Source of the DNA: Solobacterium sp.
Lineage (GTDB): Bacteria; Bacillota_I; Bacilli_A; Erysipelotrichales; Erysipelotrichaceae
Assembly: GCA_017404505.1 (NCBI GenBank)
Contig: JAFRCE010000016.1
Span: 1-64,000 of the forward strand
Reading direction: 5' to 3'
DNA length: 64,000 bases
Positions within the stretch are counted from its first letter, which is position 1; every line of letters starts with the position of its first letter. The position numbers and the translations under genes were made by a program. The notes under the pieces are model-generated. The model searched no databases. It saw only the letters and a list, made by a program, of their open reading frames with translations, and was not told the DNA's origin. Positions 24,535-33,368 of the stretch are shown piece by piece.

Positions 24535-26794
24535 TAATGTCACACCTTTTGACCGGTGATGAAATACCATCTTTTTCTGCTTTTTCACCGATGAATCTTC
24601 CGTTCGATTCTTTGATTCGCCTCCAAACAGTACGAACAGACACCCCCATTTCCTCCGCCAGCATTGACACAGTGATCTCTGAATTTTCATCCTCGTACAG
24701 GTTTTCATATGCGATTTCCAGTTCATTCAGCCGGTCATTCTTCTTTTCTTTTGGAGACTTCTGCTTTTCCTTCATCTTCTGCCAGGCGGGCTTTTCATCT
24801 TCTGTTTTCACATCTGCGAGAACACCGGTCTCATCTACTGTGTGCAGCGGGTAATCGAAATAAATGTTCCTGGGCTTCGGCTTCGGGAATTCCCTGAGTG
24901 TCATATCCAGCCGAAATGCTGTAACCTGCTGTGCCTTTTCCACAGCGTCAGAGCGCAACTGATCGACACGATCATCACCATTTGAATACTTCTTCCGGAA
25001 TACTTTATATGCATGTGTTCCCATCTGTTTGGAACTCATGAAGTCATCATAAGGAATACTGCTGTAATACTCCGGATCCAGCTTTCTGATAGCTGCCTTA
25101 AAGTATTTGCAGATCATCTTATCTTCCAGGTAGTGTTCCACACCTTCATCCACAGGGAGCTCGATCATATCGATCATGGCATCCGGATCTCTGGCGAATA
25201 CTCCTGAGCCAGATGCTCTGTCCATGGATCGTTTTTGTCCCTGGCTTCCTTTTGAGTGGTGATGGCAGTAGATAACTGCTGTATGAAGTTCAGTGGCCAC
25301 CTTGTCGAATTGATTACAGAATTTACTCATGTCTTCTGCAGAGTTTTCATCGCCGGTTATGACCTTATAAATCGGATCCACAATAACTGCGATATAACCC
25401 TTCTTAGCGGCACGTCTGATCAGTTTGGGAGCCAGTTTATCCATCGGCACAGCCTTCCCTCTCAGATTCCATATATCGATGTCTGAGAGGTGTTTTGGCT
25501 GCACTTCCATAGCTTCGTATACATCTTTGAAACGATGCAGGCAGGAGGCGTTATCGACCTCCAGATTGACATACAGAACCTTTCCTCTTGTACATGGCCA
25601 TCCCATCCAGGGCACCCCCTCAGCAATGGCTATGGCAAGTTCTATCAAGGCATATGTCTTGCCGGCTTTGGTACCGCCTACCATGAGCATCTTGTGGCCC
25701 TGTCTGAGGATGCCATGGATCAGTTCCGGAGATAGTTCCGGCATATTATTCCATGATGCTGCCAGTGTCTCCGGATCCGGAAGATCATCATTAATGGATT
25801 CGATATACTCCACCCATTCATCCCATGATTCCTTTCCGATGTTCGTAGCAATGAGGTACTGTTTATTATTACCTCTGTAGAATCCCGGCATTCTGGATAA
25901 ACGGCTGGGATTTTTTGTGGATGTATCCACATCCAGTCCGTTCTTCTTGCATACCTTGAACAGGTAATCCACTTTTCGGGAATAATCCTTTTCATTGGAT
26001 GCATCGACTCTGACGATGGCATGAATGGATTTGTTTCCGGAATGAACCAGAGCTGCGATCGGCAGTTCCAATTCCGTCATCAGAGCATACTGTTCACTCA
26101 GCTCTTGTGTATCTGACTCGATCAGGGCATATTTGAAATCGGTAATGTTGTCGATCTTGCCGCCGTTTCCATCCATGGGATTGAATGAGATCCATGCTCC
26201 GCAATTATGGTCATAGTCGTAGAAGACATCCTCGATTTGCTTTGCATTATCCAATTCTTCCAGAAGCCTTCCGGCAGTTCTGTCATAGTTCCTGTTCTGC
26301 GGATGATACTTGCCATCTTTGTCCTGGTAACACTGGGTGCAGTAGCTGACATGATCATTCGGACTGAATATCACGGAAATATATCTTCGGATGTCTTCGA
26401 TCTGATTCCAATTCTCCGGGACCGGTACAGACTTGGCATCAATCATATCCTTGTCGATAACTTTGTAATAATCACTGACATCAATGATGTCTCCTTCATG
26501 GATTTCTCTTCCGGGAGAATCATCTTTTCCGAAATAACCTTCTGGCATGTACCCGCCGTCAATGGCCATCCGGAACAGTGTATTTTCTGTGATACCGGAG
26601 GAATTAAGTGTGTCCCATTTCTTCCAGCACTTGCCGTCATATCGTTTCGGATCACGCCTGGACCATTCATCCCACAGCATGCAGGAGTATCCGGCGGCTT
26701 TGATCGCCATTCCGATATTCAGCCATTCCTGATATGTACATGCTGCAGGATCAATGAATTGCAGCGCTTCACGGATTTCTTTCTCTTCAGCCAT
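24518..26794 (-). CDS. Phage primase-helicase (PriCT_2 plus RepA-like RecA-fold ATPase)
   Basis: 758 residues. Residues 15-75 carry the PriCT_2 pattern 'CTYQEWLNIGMAIKAAGY' to 'GITENTLF'. Residues 120-330 look like a primase-type catalytic region. Residues 345-560 form a RecA-like ATPase with Walker A 'GGTKAGKT' near 367, 'LYVNLEVD' and 'VIVDPIYKV' strands and a 'YCHHHSKGSQG' sensor, as in RepA/AAA_25 helicases. Near 705-730 is a winged-helix or helix-turn-helix segment 'SMLAEEMGVSVRTVWRRI'. It would initiate and drive phage DNA replication. Its last codons lie inside the iteron array, so the protein may recognise its own 3' end. Confidence 0.88.
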   Translation of the reverse strand: MAEEKEIREALQFIDPAACTYQEWLNIGMAIKAAGYSCMLWDEWSRRDPKRYDGKCWKKWDTLNSSGITENTLFRMAIDGGYMPEGYFGKDDSPGREIHEGDIIDVSDYYKVIDKDMIDAKSVPVPENWNQIEDIRRYISVIFSPNDHVSYCTQCYQDKDGKYHPQNRNYDRTAGRLLEELDNAKQIEDVFYDYDHNCGAWISFNPMDGNGGKIDNITDFKYALIESDTQELSEQYALMTELELPIAALVHSGNKSIHAIVRVDASNEKDYSRKVDYLFKVCKKNGLDVDTSTKNPSRLSRMPGFYRGNNKQYLIATNIGKESWDEWVEYIESINDDLPDPETLAASWNNMPELSPELIHGILRQGHKMLMVGGTKAGKTYALIELAIAIAEGVPWMGWPCTRGKVLYVNLEVDNASCLHRFKDVYEAMEVQPKHLSDIDIWNLRGKAVPMDKLAPKLIRRAAKKGYIAVIVDPIYKVITGDENSAEDMSKFCNQFDKVATELHTAVIYCHHHSKGSQGQKRSMDRASGSGVFARDPDAMIDMIELPVDEGVEHYLEDKMICKYFKAAIRKLDPEYYSSIPYDDFMSSKQMGTHAYKVFRKKYSNGDDRVDQLRSDAVEKAQQVTAFRLDMTLREFPKPKPRNIYFDYPLHTVDETGVLADVKTEDEKPAWQKMKEKQKSPKEKKNDRLNELEIAYENLYEDENSEITVSMLAEEMGVSVRTVWRRIKESNGRFIGEKAEKDGISSPVKRCDINPRQP

Positions 26795-28387
26795 TTATGC
26801 CTCCTGCGGTACATATGTTGCCGGATCGATTCCTGCAGGGATCCTCCAGTTATTGGCAGAGATCCTTGCAATCATATTGTTGGCAGCTATAAAGGTCCAA
26901 ACACCTACATGCTGAAATCCTCTGCCTTCAAGGAATCGGATCTGTTTCGGTGTCGTCAGACCTTCCATTCTTCTCTTTGCCAATTTATCCAGCAGCAGAT
27001 CTGCCTTGCCGGCATTTTCCACTTCATCCGGGAATATTCCGTACTTCTCCAAAGCTTCTAACTGCTTCTGTGATGCCGGGCCCATCTGCCAGCCAAGTGT
27101 CGGTTCATAATTGGCAAGATCTTCTGCCTGGATACTCATTTCGAACTGGAGCGGATCCACAAGTTTCTTCTTGCGTTTCTTCATCGCTTCCAATTGTGCT
27201 GCCAGTCGTTCTTCACGGTCTTTCAGCACATCTTCTGAAGCCTGTTTCTCTGCCTTTTCAATGTCTTCCGGGCATCCTGCCTGGGCAAGGTTGTCCGTCA
27301 TCTTCTGAGCAACTTCTTTGCTTTTGCAAATAATATCTGCCGGTCTGCAAAGTTCATGCTTCTCAGACAGCCATAGGAAGTCCAGGAGAAGCAATTCACT
27401 CTTTCCCGGAGAAAGTCTCGTGCCCCTTCCGACCATCTGGCAATACAGACTTCTGACCTTCGTAGGCCGCAGCACAACGATGCAGTCCACTGACGGGCAG
27501 TCCCATCCTTCTGTGAGCAGCATGCTGTTGCACAATATGTTATATTTCCCGTTATCGAAATCCCTGAGGATCTCTTCACGGTCTTCAGACATTCCATTTA
27601 CTTCTGCAGCATGGAATCCATGCCGGTTCAGAATGTCTCTGAATTTCTGTGACGTCTTGATCAACGGCAGGAATACTACCGTCTTTCTGTCCTTGCAGAA
27701 CTTCTCCATTTCTTCAGCGATCTGTTCCAGATACGGATCCAAAGCTGTATCGATAGATCCGAGAGTATAGTCTCCTGCCTGAGTTTTTAATCCGGACATA
27801 TCCAGCTGAAGCGGAATCGTCTGCGCCATGATCTTGCAAAGGTATCCTTCCCTGATTGCCTGTACAATGGAATACTCATAAGCCAGGCTTTGAAAGACCT
27901 CCCCAAGATTCTTCATATCTCCTCTATCAGGGGTAGCTGTGACTCCAAGCACATTTGCACTTGGGAAGTGTTCCAGGATCCTCCTGTAGCCGTCTGTTAT
28001 GGCATGGTGCGCTTCATCAACGACGATGGTGGAGAAGTAATCACCCGGAAACTTCTTAAGTCTCTGCGGCCTCTGAAGCGACTGTACAGAACCGATCACA
28101 ACTCGGTTCCATTTTCCAAGACAGGTTTCTTCAGCCTTTTCCAGTGCACATGTCAGACCGGTCATTTTTCCAAGCTTATCAGCAGCCTGATTCAGCAGTT
28201 CACCGCGATGTGCCATGATCAGCACCCGGTCTCCTTCCCGTACTCTGTCTTCAACGACCTTTGAAAAAACCACTGTCTTTCCGGTACCTGTTGGAAGGAC
28301 CAGCAGTGTCTTCTGAACACCGCTGGCCCATTCGTTCTCTATCGCTTGTCTGGCTTCTTCCTGATAAGGTCTCAGCTCTGTCAGCAT
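26795..28387 (-). CDS. SF2 DEAH-type helicase
   Basis: 530 residues from the ATG at 28387, which overlaps the stop of the DUF669 gene (TGATG); a start 7 codons earlier lacks a ribosome site. Motif I 'LPTGTGKTVV', motif II 'VVDEAHH' (DEAH), motif III 'VTATPDRGD' and motif VI 'QMVGRGTRLSPGK' are all present in order, so this is an active-looking superfamily 2 helicase of the UvrB/RecG-like restriction helicase fold. Phages use such helicases in replication or recombination. About 100 C-terminal residues beyond motif VI include a helical 'RRMEGLTTPKQIRFLEGRGF' segment. Confidence 0.92.
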   Translation of the reverse strand: MLTELRPYQEEARQAIENEWASGVQKTLLVLPTGTGKTVVFSKVVEDRVREGDRVLIMAHRGELLNQAADKLGKMTGLTCALEKAEETCLGKWNRVVIGSVQSLQRPQRLKKFPGDYFSTIVVDEAHHAITDGYRRILEHFPSANVLGVTATPDRGDMKNLGEVFQSLAYEYSIVQAIREGYLCKIMAQTIPLQLDMSGLKTQAGDYTLGSIDTALDPYLEQIAEEMEKFCKDRKTVVFLPLIKTSQKFRDILNRHGFHAAEVNGMSEDREEILRDFDNGKYNILCNSMLLTEGWDCPSVDCIVVLRPTKVRSLYCQMVGRGTRLSPGKSELLLLDFLWLSEKHELCRPADIICKSKEVAQKMTDNLAQAGCPEDIEKAEKQASEDVLKDREERLAAQLEAMKKRKKKLVDPLQFEMSIQAEDLANYEPTLGWQMGPASQKQLEALEKYGIFPDEVENAGKADLLLDKLAKRRMEGLTTPKQIRFLEGRGFQHVGVWTFIAANNMIARISANNWRIPAGIDPATYVPQEA

Positions 28388-28986
28388 CAGAAATTGCCGC
28401 TCTGCCATGCAGGAGTATTATTCTGTGCATTCGGTACAGCTGATGCAGGTACAGAATCCTTCGGATACAGTCTCTGAATGTTGTTGTACCGTCTCTGTTC
28501 ATCCACCGGCTTATTCCTGTCATCCTGATGGATTCTGTGATTCACCTTCAGATAACCGGTTTTTCCGATGATGACTTCTGGTCTCCAGTCGAAAGTAAGA
28601 GGTTCACCCTTTCTGTGATTACCGATGGAATCATAGAACTGTGCGATCATACCGGTGCAGGCTCTGGAATTCCACATGAACAGATTGTGATCCAGATCCA
28701 CCTGTTCTCCATCTTCAGGATTAATCACTCTCAGTTTCAGCACGATCTGTTTACACGGACCGATCTTACCTGTACTCTTCGGACCTGGCTGATATCTCTT
28801 GGTTTCGAGATTCACAACGGTGAATGAATAATCGCCTTCCGGCAGCAGCACATAACCTTTGTCATAATCTCCGAGATCTGCAGCAGAGTATGTTGAACCA
28901 TCCTGAAGTTCTCCGCCTTCCATCTGATTCTGTGCCGGTGCAGTGTATGCCGGCTGTGTTCCATAAGGGTTGTTATACATTGTCAT
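28387..28986 (-). CDS. DUF669 protein (single-strand DNA-binding-like)
   Basis: 199 residues. Low-complexity N-terminus (NPYGTQPAYTAPAQNQ), then 'LLPEGDYSFTVVNLETKRYQPG', 'KQIVLKLRVINPEDGEQVDLDHNLFM', 'FYDSIG' and 'TGYLKVNHRIHQDDRNK', the pattern of DUF669 phage proteins, which sit beside Sak/RecA-like annealing proteins and are thought to bind single-stranded DNA. It is followed by the helicase with a TGATG overlap and preceded by the Sak4-like ATPase, so a recombination module is likely. Confidence 0.85.
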   Translation of the reverse strand: MTMYNNPYGTQPAYTAPAQNQMEGGELQDGSTYSAADLGDYDKGYVLLPEGDYSFTVVNLETKRYQPGPKSTGKIGPCKQIVLKLRVINPEDGEQVDLDHNLFMWNSRACTGMIAQFYDSIGNHRKGEPLTFDWRPEVIIGKTGYLKVNHRIHQDDRNKPVDEQRRYNNIQRLYPKDSVPASAVPNAQNNTPAWQSGNF

Positions 28987-29007
28987 TTTTCATGTCCTCT
29001 TCTTTCT

Positions 29008-30117
29008 CTAAAATGGTAATTCTCTATCTTCCTGGATCATCTGCATGACAGACGGCCATGCACCTACCAGGCATCCTGCAATAAAGTCTTCGGGATAATT
29101 GCTTACCGGCATATCCTTCGGGAAATATCCCTTTTTCCCGACTGCTGTCTGGATTTCTTCCGGATGCACCATATTTGCTTTCATGAGATCCTGCAGAGCT
29201 TTCGGAAGTCTTGCAAGTTCTGTTTCTTCGTCCGGTGTAAACGGCTTAGGCTGCCATACGTATTTGGTGGGATTATTCACTGCTTCCTGCGGAGTCGGAA
29301 CCGGTACCAGTTCTGTATGATCGACCACCTGAACATTCTCAACGCCGAACAGTTCCTTCACCTTTTCCTCTGCAGTTTTTTCTGTCTGGAACAGATGAGC
29401 AATGGCTGAGAACTCCAGCGGAAGTTCATCCGGAAGACCAAACCGGTTTTTGGCATCCCATGCTGCTGTGTGATTTGCATACATCACTCTCTGCCGGCCG
29501 CCGGTAACTTTTGTTTTCTTTGTCTTGGAATCCTCAATGACAAACTGCTTGTAATTGAGGAAGAGAACCATATCAGCCCACTCTTTCACCAGCTGAGAAT
29601 TATTTCCATTCTTCGCTGTCTTCAGTTTCAGTTCATACCGATCATAAGCACCCTGCTCATCCGGCAGTGTTACTGTTCGGATATTCATATGAGCGGTCAG
29701 GACAACATTGATTCCCCGATCCCTGACATTATTCAGAAGGTTCAGAAGTCTGCCGATCTCTTCATGGAGATAGGTATACCCTTTCGACCATCCGAAATCT
29801 TCGATTCCTTTTACCTGATACTGTGCGCAGATCATTTCAATCGCTTTCGCTTCTGCCCAGTCAATTGTGTCAATGACCAGTGTCTTGCAGCATGATGGAT
29901 CCTGAATGACCTGCTGGACTTCCATGATCAGCTGCTGCCATGATGTCGGTCTGGGGAATCTGGACACGTTGTCCATATAATCTGTTCCACCTTCACAGTC
30001 GATGAACAGCGGATCCGGGAACTGTGCAGCAAGAGTAGTCTTACCGACACCTTCAACGCCATAGATAAGGACTCTGAGTGCCTTGTGCTGTTTTCCTCTG
30101 ATGATCTCAAACGGCAT
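29008..30117 (-). CDS. AAA_24-type ATPase, Sak4-like recombinase
   Basis: 369 residues. Walker A 'GVEGVGKTT' near residue 20 and Walker B 'KTLVIDTIDWAE' near 78-89, then a RecA-like strand 'INVVLTAHMNIRT' and 'GRQRVMYANHTAAWDAKNRFGLP', the outline of the Sak4/AAA_24 single-strand annealing ATPases of phages. These act in homologous recombination with an SSB, and a DUF669 gene follows directly. C-terminal 130 residues are lower complexity with a 'TPDEETELARLPKALQDLMKAN' helix. It shares one base with the upstream MazG-like gene. Confidence 0.85.
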   Translation of the reverse strand: MPFEIIRGKQHKALRVLIYGVEGVGKTTLAAQFPDPLFIDCEGGTDYMDNVSRFPRPTSWQQLIMEVQQVIQDPSCCKTLVIDTIDWAEAKAIEMICAQYQVKGIEDFGWSKGYTYLHEEIGRLLNLLNNVRDRGINVVLTAHMNIRTVTLPDEQGAYDRYELKLKTAKNGNNSQLVKEWADMVLFLNYKQFVIEDSKTKKTKVTGGRQRVMYANHTAAWDAKNRFGLPDELPLEFSAIAHLFQTEKTAEEKVKELFGVENVQVVDHTELVPVPTPQEAVNNPTKYVWQPKPFTPDEETELARLPKALQDLMKANMVHPEEIQTAVGKKGYFPKDMPVSNYPEDFIAGCLVGAWPSVMQMIQEDRELPF

Positions 30118-30437
30118 TATTCTTCCTCCAGCGGAAGTCTTTCTTCCAAGCGTCTGACTTTCATCTCCCTGGCTTCATCCAGTTCAGCTTTTGTGAAATC
30201 GAAGATCAGCTGCAGCTGGTCGAGCATGATCGAAACATCGACCATTTCTTCCCGGATATTGTTCAGACAGCGCTGAACCTTTCTCTTGTCATTGCTCTGA
30301 TAGGTAATAACTCTGTGGTATTTACTCAGTGCTTTGATCAGTTCAGCACACTCTTCCTGTGCGACCCTGGTCTGTTCATCGCTTCCAAACACACCGATCG
30401 CACTTGCGAAAATTTTCCTATCTCTCTTATTCATCAA
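30117..30437 (-). CDS. MazG-like nucleotide pyrophosphohydrolase
   Basis: 106 residues, all alpha. The metal-binding pattern 'EECAELIKALSKY' and 'NIREEMVDVSIMLDQL' (EExxE then ExxD) is that of MazG-like NTP pyrophosphatases. Phage MazG proteins may lower ppGpp or remove non-canonical nucleotides during infection. It overlaps the Rad50-like gene by 4 nt and the Sak4-like gene by one base. Function in this phage is inferred from family. Confidence 0.85.
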   Translation of the reverse strand: MMNKRDRKIFASAIGVFGSDEQTRVAQEECAELIKALSKYHRVITYQSNDKRKVQRCLNNIREEMVDVSIMLDQLQLIFDFTKAELDEAREMKVRRLEERLPLEEE

Positions 30438-31834
30438 AATTTACCTGCTTCCCATGTCGGTTCCGGCTTCTTCATCATTTCCGCCGGTTTAATATCTGAA
30501 TCCGCTGTTTTATTGCCCTGATGGTCTACTGAGTATCCATCCTCGATGAAAATCGTGCATTCATCACCGGTACTGACTCTTGTGGCGATGGCCTGTAAGC
30601 CTTCCTTTTCGAGCCACTTACCAAAGTCTTTCAGCGTATCCAGATCCATCTGTTCCAGTTTGTCCAGGAGTACAAACCCGCATTTCGGATTCAGTTTCCG
30701 AACAATGGCCGCTGAGACCTTCAGCTGATCAGATCCGGACATGTTATCCCAGGGCTGGCCGTTGTATAACAGTGCCCCATGATCGATGCCCAGACCTTCA
30801 AGAGGCATGGCAGCACCATCCAAAAGCTTCAGCCGTTCCGCCCTCACTGCATTGATCTCTGCAGATAGGGAATCATACTTTTTCTCATATTCCTCCGCTT
30901 CCATCTGGGCCTGTTCTTTGGCCAGATTGTCACGAACTTTTGCGTTAATCGAATCGATCTCCGCGATGTTCCTTTCCAGTTCAGCAGTAGACTCATCCTG
31001 CAGATCCTTGGCATCGGTCTGGGCGATCTTCAGATCTTCTTCCAGCTGCCGGTGCCTTTCTTTTGCTTCTGCCAGCCTGGCTTCCAGATCCTTTACTACT
31101 CCATATGCATTCGCACACTGATTCGAAATCAGGGATACCCGTTCCCGCTTCTTCTGGTTCTCACCGTTCCGGGCAAGGATCTCCTGTTGCTGTTTGATCA
31201 TTTCGGAAGCGGAGATCATCGAATCCGGCACACCATCCCACTGTGTCATCTGCTCGGCATGTCCCTTCTTTTCTTTGGCAATTCTGCCGATAGCCAGTCT
31301 CTCATTCGAAAGCCTGTCTTCTTCCTGGTCAAACTTTGCCAGCTGATCACCCACCCCGATGATCTGCAGAAGCGTCTTCGCCTTTTCCTTGTCATTGGCA
31401 TTCATGAATTTCGGAAGATCCAGAGCAAACTGACTGATGAAACTGTTCAGCAATGCCTGCCCGGCCTTGTTCCCGGAAGGATCTGTTACCTTCAGAGTGC
31501 TGTTTTTGCCGGCACGTTCCACAACGATTCCGTTGTTGAGAATGATCTTCATGTGAGGAGCAAGCATGGACCCCTCTCTTGCCACATTGGATGGCTTATA
31601 ATCGCCGCCGCCCAATGTATATGTGATTGCATCCAGAACACTTGTCTTGCCCTGGTTATTCTTTCCTCCGATCACTGTCAGACCGGAAGCTGTAGGTTCC
31701 AGTTTGACAGCCTTGACTCTCTTTACGTTCTCCAGTTCAAGACTGTTGATCTTCACCGATTCGTTCATCTTCTCCCTCATTTCCTGTGTCGCCACTTCGA
31801 ACAGATTCACTCCGCTCATTTCCGCTTTCTTCAT
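30434..31834 (-). CDS. Rad50/SMC-like ATPase (AAA_23)
   Basis: 466 residues. Walker A 'GGKNNQGKTSVLDAI' near residues 56-70, a central coiled coil from about 165 to 340, and a signature motif 'NMSGSDQLKVSAAIVRKL' near 375. The Walker B region 'CGFVLLDKLEQMD' keeps the first aspartate but the following glutamate is shifted, as seen in several phage Rad50-like proteins. Such ATPases act with exonucleases in recombination or end processing, but no nuclease partner (SbcD-like) is visible nearby. AGGAGG precedes the ATG by 3 nt; M23 (31768) is an alternative start. The 5' end overlaps the upstream gene by 98 nt. Confidence 0.85.
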   Translation of the reverse strand: MKKAEMSGVNLFEVATQEMREKMNESVKINSLELENVKRVKAVKLEPTASGLTVIGGKNNQGKTSVLDAITYTLGGGDYKPSNVAREGSMLAPHMKIILNNGIVVERAGKNSTLKVTDPSGNKAGQALLNSFISQFALDLPKFMNANDKEKAKTLLQIIGVGDQLAKFDQEEDRLSNERLAIGRIAKEKKGHAEQMTQWDGVPDSMISASEMIKQQQEILARNGENQKKRERVSLISNQCANAYGVVKDLEARLAEAKERHRQLEEDLKIAQTDAKDLQDESTAELERNIAEIDSINAKVRDNLAKEQAQMEAEEYEKKYDSLSAEINAVRAERLKLLDGAAMPLEGLGIDHGALLYNGQPWDNMSGSDQLKVSAAIVRKLNPKCGFVLLDKLEQMDLDTLKDFGKWLEKEGLQAIATRVSTGDECTIFIEDGYSVDHQGNKTADSDIKPAEMMKKPEPTWEAGKF

Positions 31835-32132
31835 AGGCCTCCTTCACTTTTTCGTTGGCATATATCTCCAGCCGCCGTTTTGCTGCAACATATCTGTTCT
31901 GAACATCTATTAGCCGGGCCTGCATTTCTTTGAGTTCCTGCCTCTGAGCCTCGATCTCCAGAGTTTTGCGCTGAATGAAATCCTTCTGGGCAAAGATCAG
32001 CTGCCTGGTGTCGATGATTTCTCTCTGACATTCCCGGATCTTCTTATTTGCACTTCGAATCTCATCGATACATGCCCAGATGACAAATGCCATTACCATA
32101 AGTAACGCAGCCACAATCACACCTATGAACAC
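31737..32132 (-). CDS. Membrane-anchored coiled-coil protein
   Basis: 131 residues. The first 20 are a single membrane span (GVIVAALLMVMAFVIWAC), then a long coiled coil from about 25 to 105 (KKIRECQREIIDTRQLIF..., EIEAQRQELKEMQARL) and an acidic, polar tail with repeated E/G/D. It may anchor or organise a phage complex at the membrane. Unnamed proteins of this kind are common in phage early regions. Its last 33 codons overlap the Rad50-like gene in another frame. Confidence 0.65.
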   Translation of the reverse strand: MFIGVIVAALLMVMAFVIWACIDEIRSANKKIRECQREIIDTRQLIFAQKDFIQRKTLEIEAQRQELKEMQARLIDVQNRYVAAKRRLEIYANEKVKEAYEESGNERSESVRSGDTGNEGEDERIGEDQQS

Positions 32133-32134
32133 TT

Positions 32135-32491
32135 TCAGTACCCCACATCCGGAAGCTTTGATAATGTTGACCGGATGCGGTCTGCTTCTCTGTATTCAGT
32201 GCACTGTCTCATGACTGTTTCAGCCCGCTGCAGAGCTTGTCTTGCTGTCCGGATACCATCTACCAGCTGCATGTTCTTATGTGTGATACGGACGACTTCT
32301 GCGGCCGGATTGAGCCACTTCTCAAGCTCATTGATCTCATCCTCATAATCGATGCACATAGCATCGGCTTTTCCTCCGAACATGTCCTCCGGATATTTGT
32401 CATGCAGCACTTCAATACGGTCCTTAAGCTTCTGGATCCGTTTCCGGATTACATCCTGGGATTTCTCGATTGTCTTCTTGTACTGATTCAT
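32135..32491 (-). CDS. Coiled-coil phage protein, 118 residues
   Basis: 118 residues, highly helical and charged (KKTIEKSQDVIRKRIQKLKDRIEVLHDKY, YEDEINELEKWLNP). No enzymatic motif. It overlaps the upstream gene by 4 nt and precedes the membrane coiled-coil gene by 2 nt, so the two small coiled-coil proteins may work together. Unknown function. Confidence 0.6.
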   Translation of the reverse strand: MNQYKKTIEKSQDVIRKRIQKLKDRIEVLHDKYPEDMFGGKADAMCIDYEDEINELEKWLNPAAEVVRITHKNMQLVDGIRTARQALQRAETVMRQCTEYREADRIRSTLSKLPDVGY

Positions 32492-32787
32492 ACGATTTTC
32501 TTTGCCTCTTTCCAGATGTCTTCAATCATGTGATTCTCTGATGTGCCATAAGTAAGGCATTCATGATTTGTGTCATATTCATAGAAAGAATGACCTGAAA
32601 AGTCCACTTCAGGCTCATGACCTGTGTAAACAGCAATCATGTCTTTGATACGCTTGTGGCATACATCCACAAAATGACAGTCACCGAAATCCAGACGGTA
32701 TACTTTGACATATTCACCGTCCTGGACGAGTCTCCAATTGCAGCGGTTGGTGATGTATTCCCCTGCCTGCTTCTTCGTCATTCTCAT
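32488..32787 (-). CDS. Hypothetical phage protein, 99 residues
   Basis: 99 residues, 'MRMTKKQAGEYITNRCNWRLVQDGEYVKVYRLDFG' then 'VDVCHKRIKDMIAVYTGHEPEVDFSGHSFYEYDTNHECLTYG'. Mixed alpha/beta with several Cys/His residues, but no recognised metal site. It overlaps both neighbours by 4 nt. Unknown function; part of the early operon. Confidence 0.6.
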   Translation of the reverse strand: MRMTKKQAGEYITNRCNWRLVQDGEYVKVYRLDFGDCHFVDVCHKRIKDMIAVYTGHEPEVDFSGHSFYEYDTNHECLTYGTSENHMIEDIWKEAKKIV

Positions 32788-32912
32788 AACAGCCCTCCGA
32801 TCTGGGCAATGGCAGCCATCGTAAGCATGATCATTGAGGTAATGAACATCAGAACATTCAGGTCTTCGACATCCTCTTTGGTATAGGTGTCAGATAATTT
32901 GATGAATTTCAT
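32784..32912 (-). CDS. Small membrane protein, 42 residues
   Basis: I start at the ATG at 32912, which follows AGGAGGAGAAAA, giving 42 residues: a polar N-terminus (MKFIKLSDTYTKEDVEDL) and one hydrophobic span (NVLMFITSMIMLTMAAIAQIGGLL). A longer frame to 32993 has no ribosome site. Small single-span proteins of phage early regions sometimes act in superinfection exclusion or membrane signalling; nothing here decides this. It overlaps the next gene by 4 nt. Confidence 0.55.
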   Translation of the reverse strand: MKFIKLSDTYTKEDVEDLNVLMFITSMIMLTMAAIAQIGGLL

Positions 32913-32936
32913 TTTTCTCCTCCTGTGATAGAATGG

Positions 32937-32958
32937 AGGTGATCTTTTTAGATCACCT
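32937..32958 (-). promoter_or_regulatory. Perfect 8-bp hairpin around the stop of the 52-residue gene
   Basis: AGGTGATC (32937-32944) and GATCACCT (32951-32958) flank a 6-nt loop, just before the ribosome site of the 42-residue gene. There is no T run, so it is not a classical terminator. It could modulate translation of the downstream gene or protect the RNA. Confidence 0.4.
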
Positions 32959-33111
32959 AGTCTCTTGCGGTACGCTCTGCAAAGCTGCCGCATTTTTATT
33001 TGCCATTACCGGCTGGGACTCCTTGCGTTTCCGTTCCATGTAAGCCAGGAACGAAGCGCAGAGGATATCCCAGTCAGTTTTGGGGATCTTCTTCGCATCG
33101 ATCTGCTTCAT
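32953..33111 (-). CDS. Hypothetical phage protein, 52 residues
   Basis: A 53-codon frame with ATG at 33109-33111, preceded by GGAGAGGGAG, ends with TGA inside a hairpin. The protein begins 'MKQIDAKKIPKTDWDILCASFLAYMERK' and is mixed helix with a basic patch. This fills the stretch 32913-33125 between the membrane protein and the next gene. No homology recognised. Confidence 0.55.
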   Translation of the reverse strand: MKQIDAKKIPKTDWDILCASFLAYMERKRKESQPVMANKNAAALQSVPQETR

Positions 33112-33125
33112 CTCCCTCTCCTTTC

Positions 33126-33308
33126 TCACACCATTTTTTCTATGCCGATCTCTTCTTTGTCTTCTTTGAGTTTCATCATTCTGCCGTCAACCACGACAAC
33201 GAAACCTCTGCGGACAATTCCTCTGACGCCACCCTTGGTGTTCTCTTCCACTTCTGTGAAATGGGCGATGATCTCACCATTCTCGTCATAAATAAGTACC
33301 GATTTCAT
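33126..33308 (-). CDS. Hypothetical small phage protein, 60 residues
   Basis: Start at 33308, directly after AAAGGAGGAAGCTC; the frame to 33359 lacks a site. 60 residues: 'MKSVLIYDENGEIIAHFTEVEENTKGGVRGIVRRGFVVVVDGRMMKLKEDKEEIG', a compact beta protein with a charged C-terminus. No named family. It is the first gene after the Cro-like regulator in the leftward operon. Confidence 0.6.
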   Translation of the reverse strand: MKSVLIYDENGEIIAHFTEVEENTKGGVRGIVRRGFVVVVDGRMMKLKEDKEEIGIEKMV

Positions 33309-33368
33309 GAGCTTCCTCCTTTCTGTTTTCTGACTGCGACTAACTTCTTTGGATCTCACGCTTTTAAA

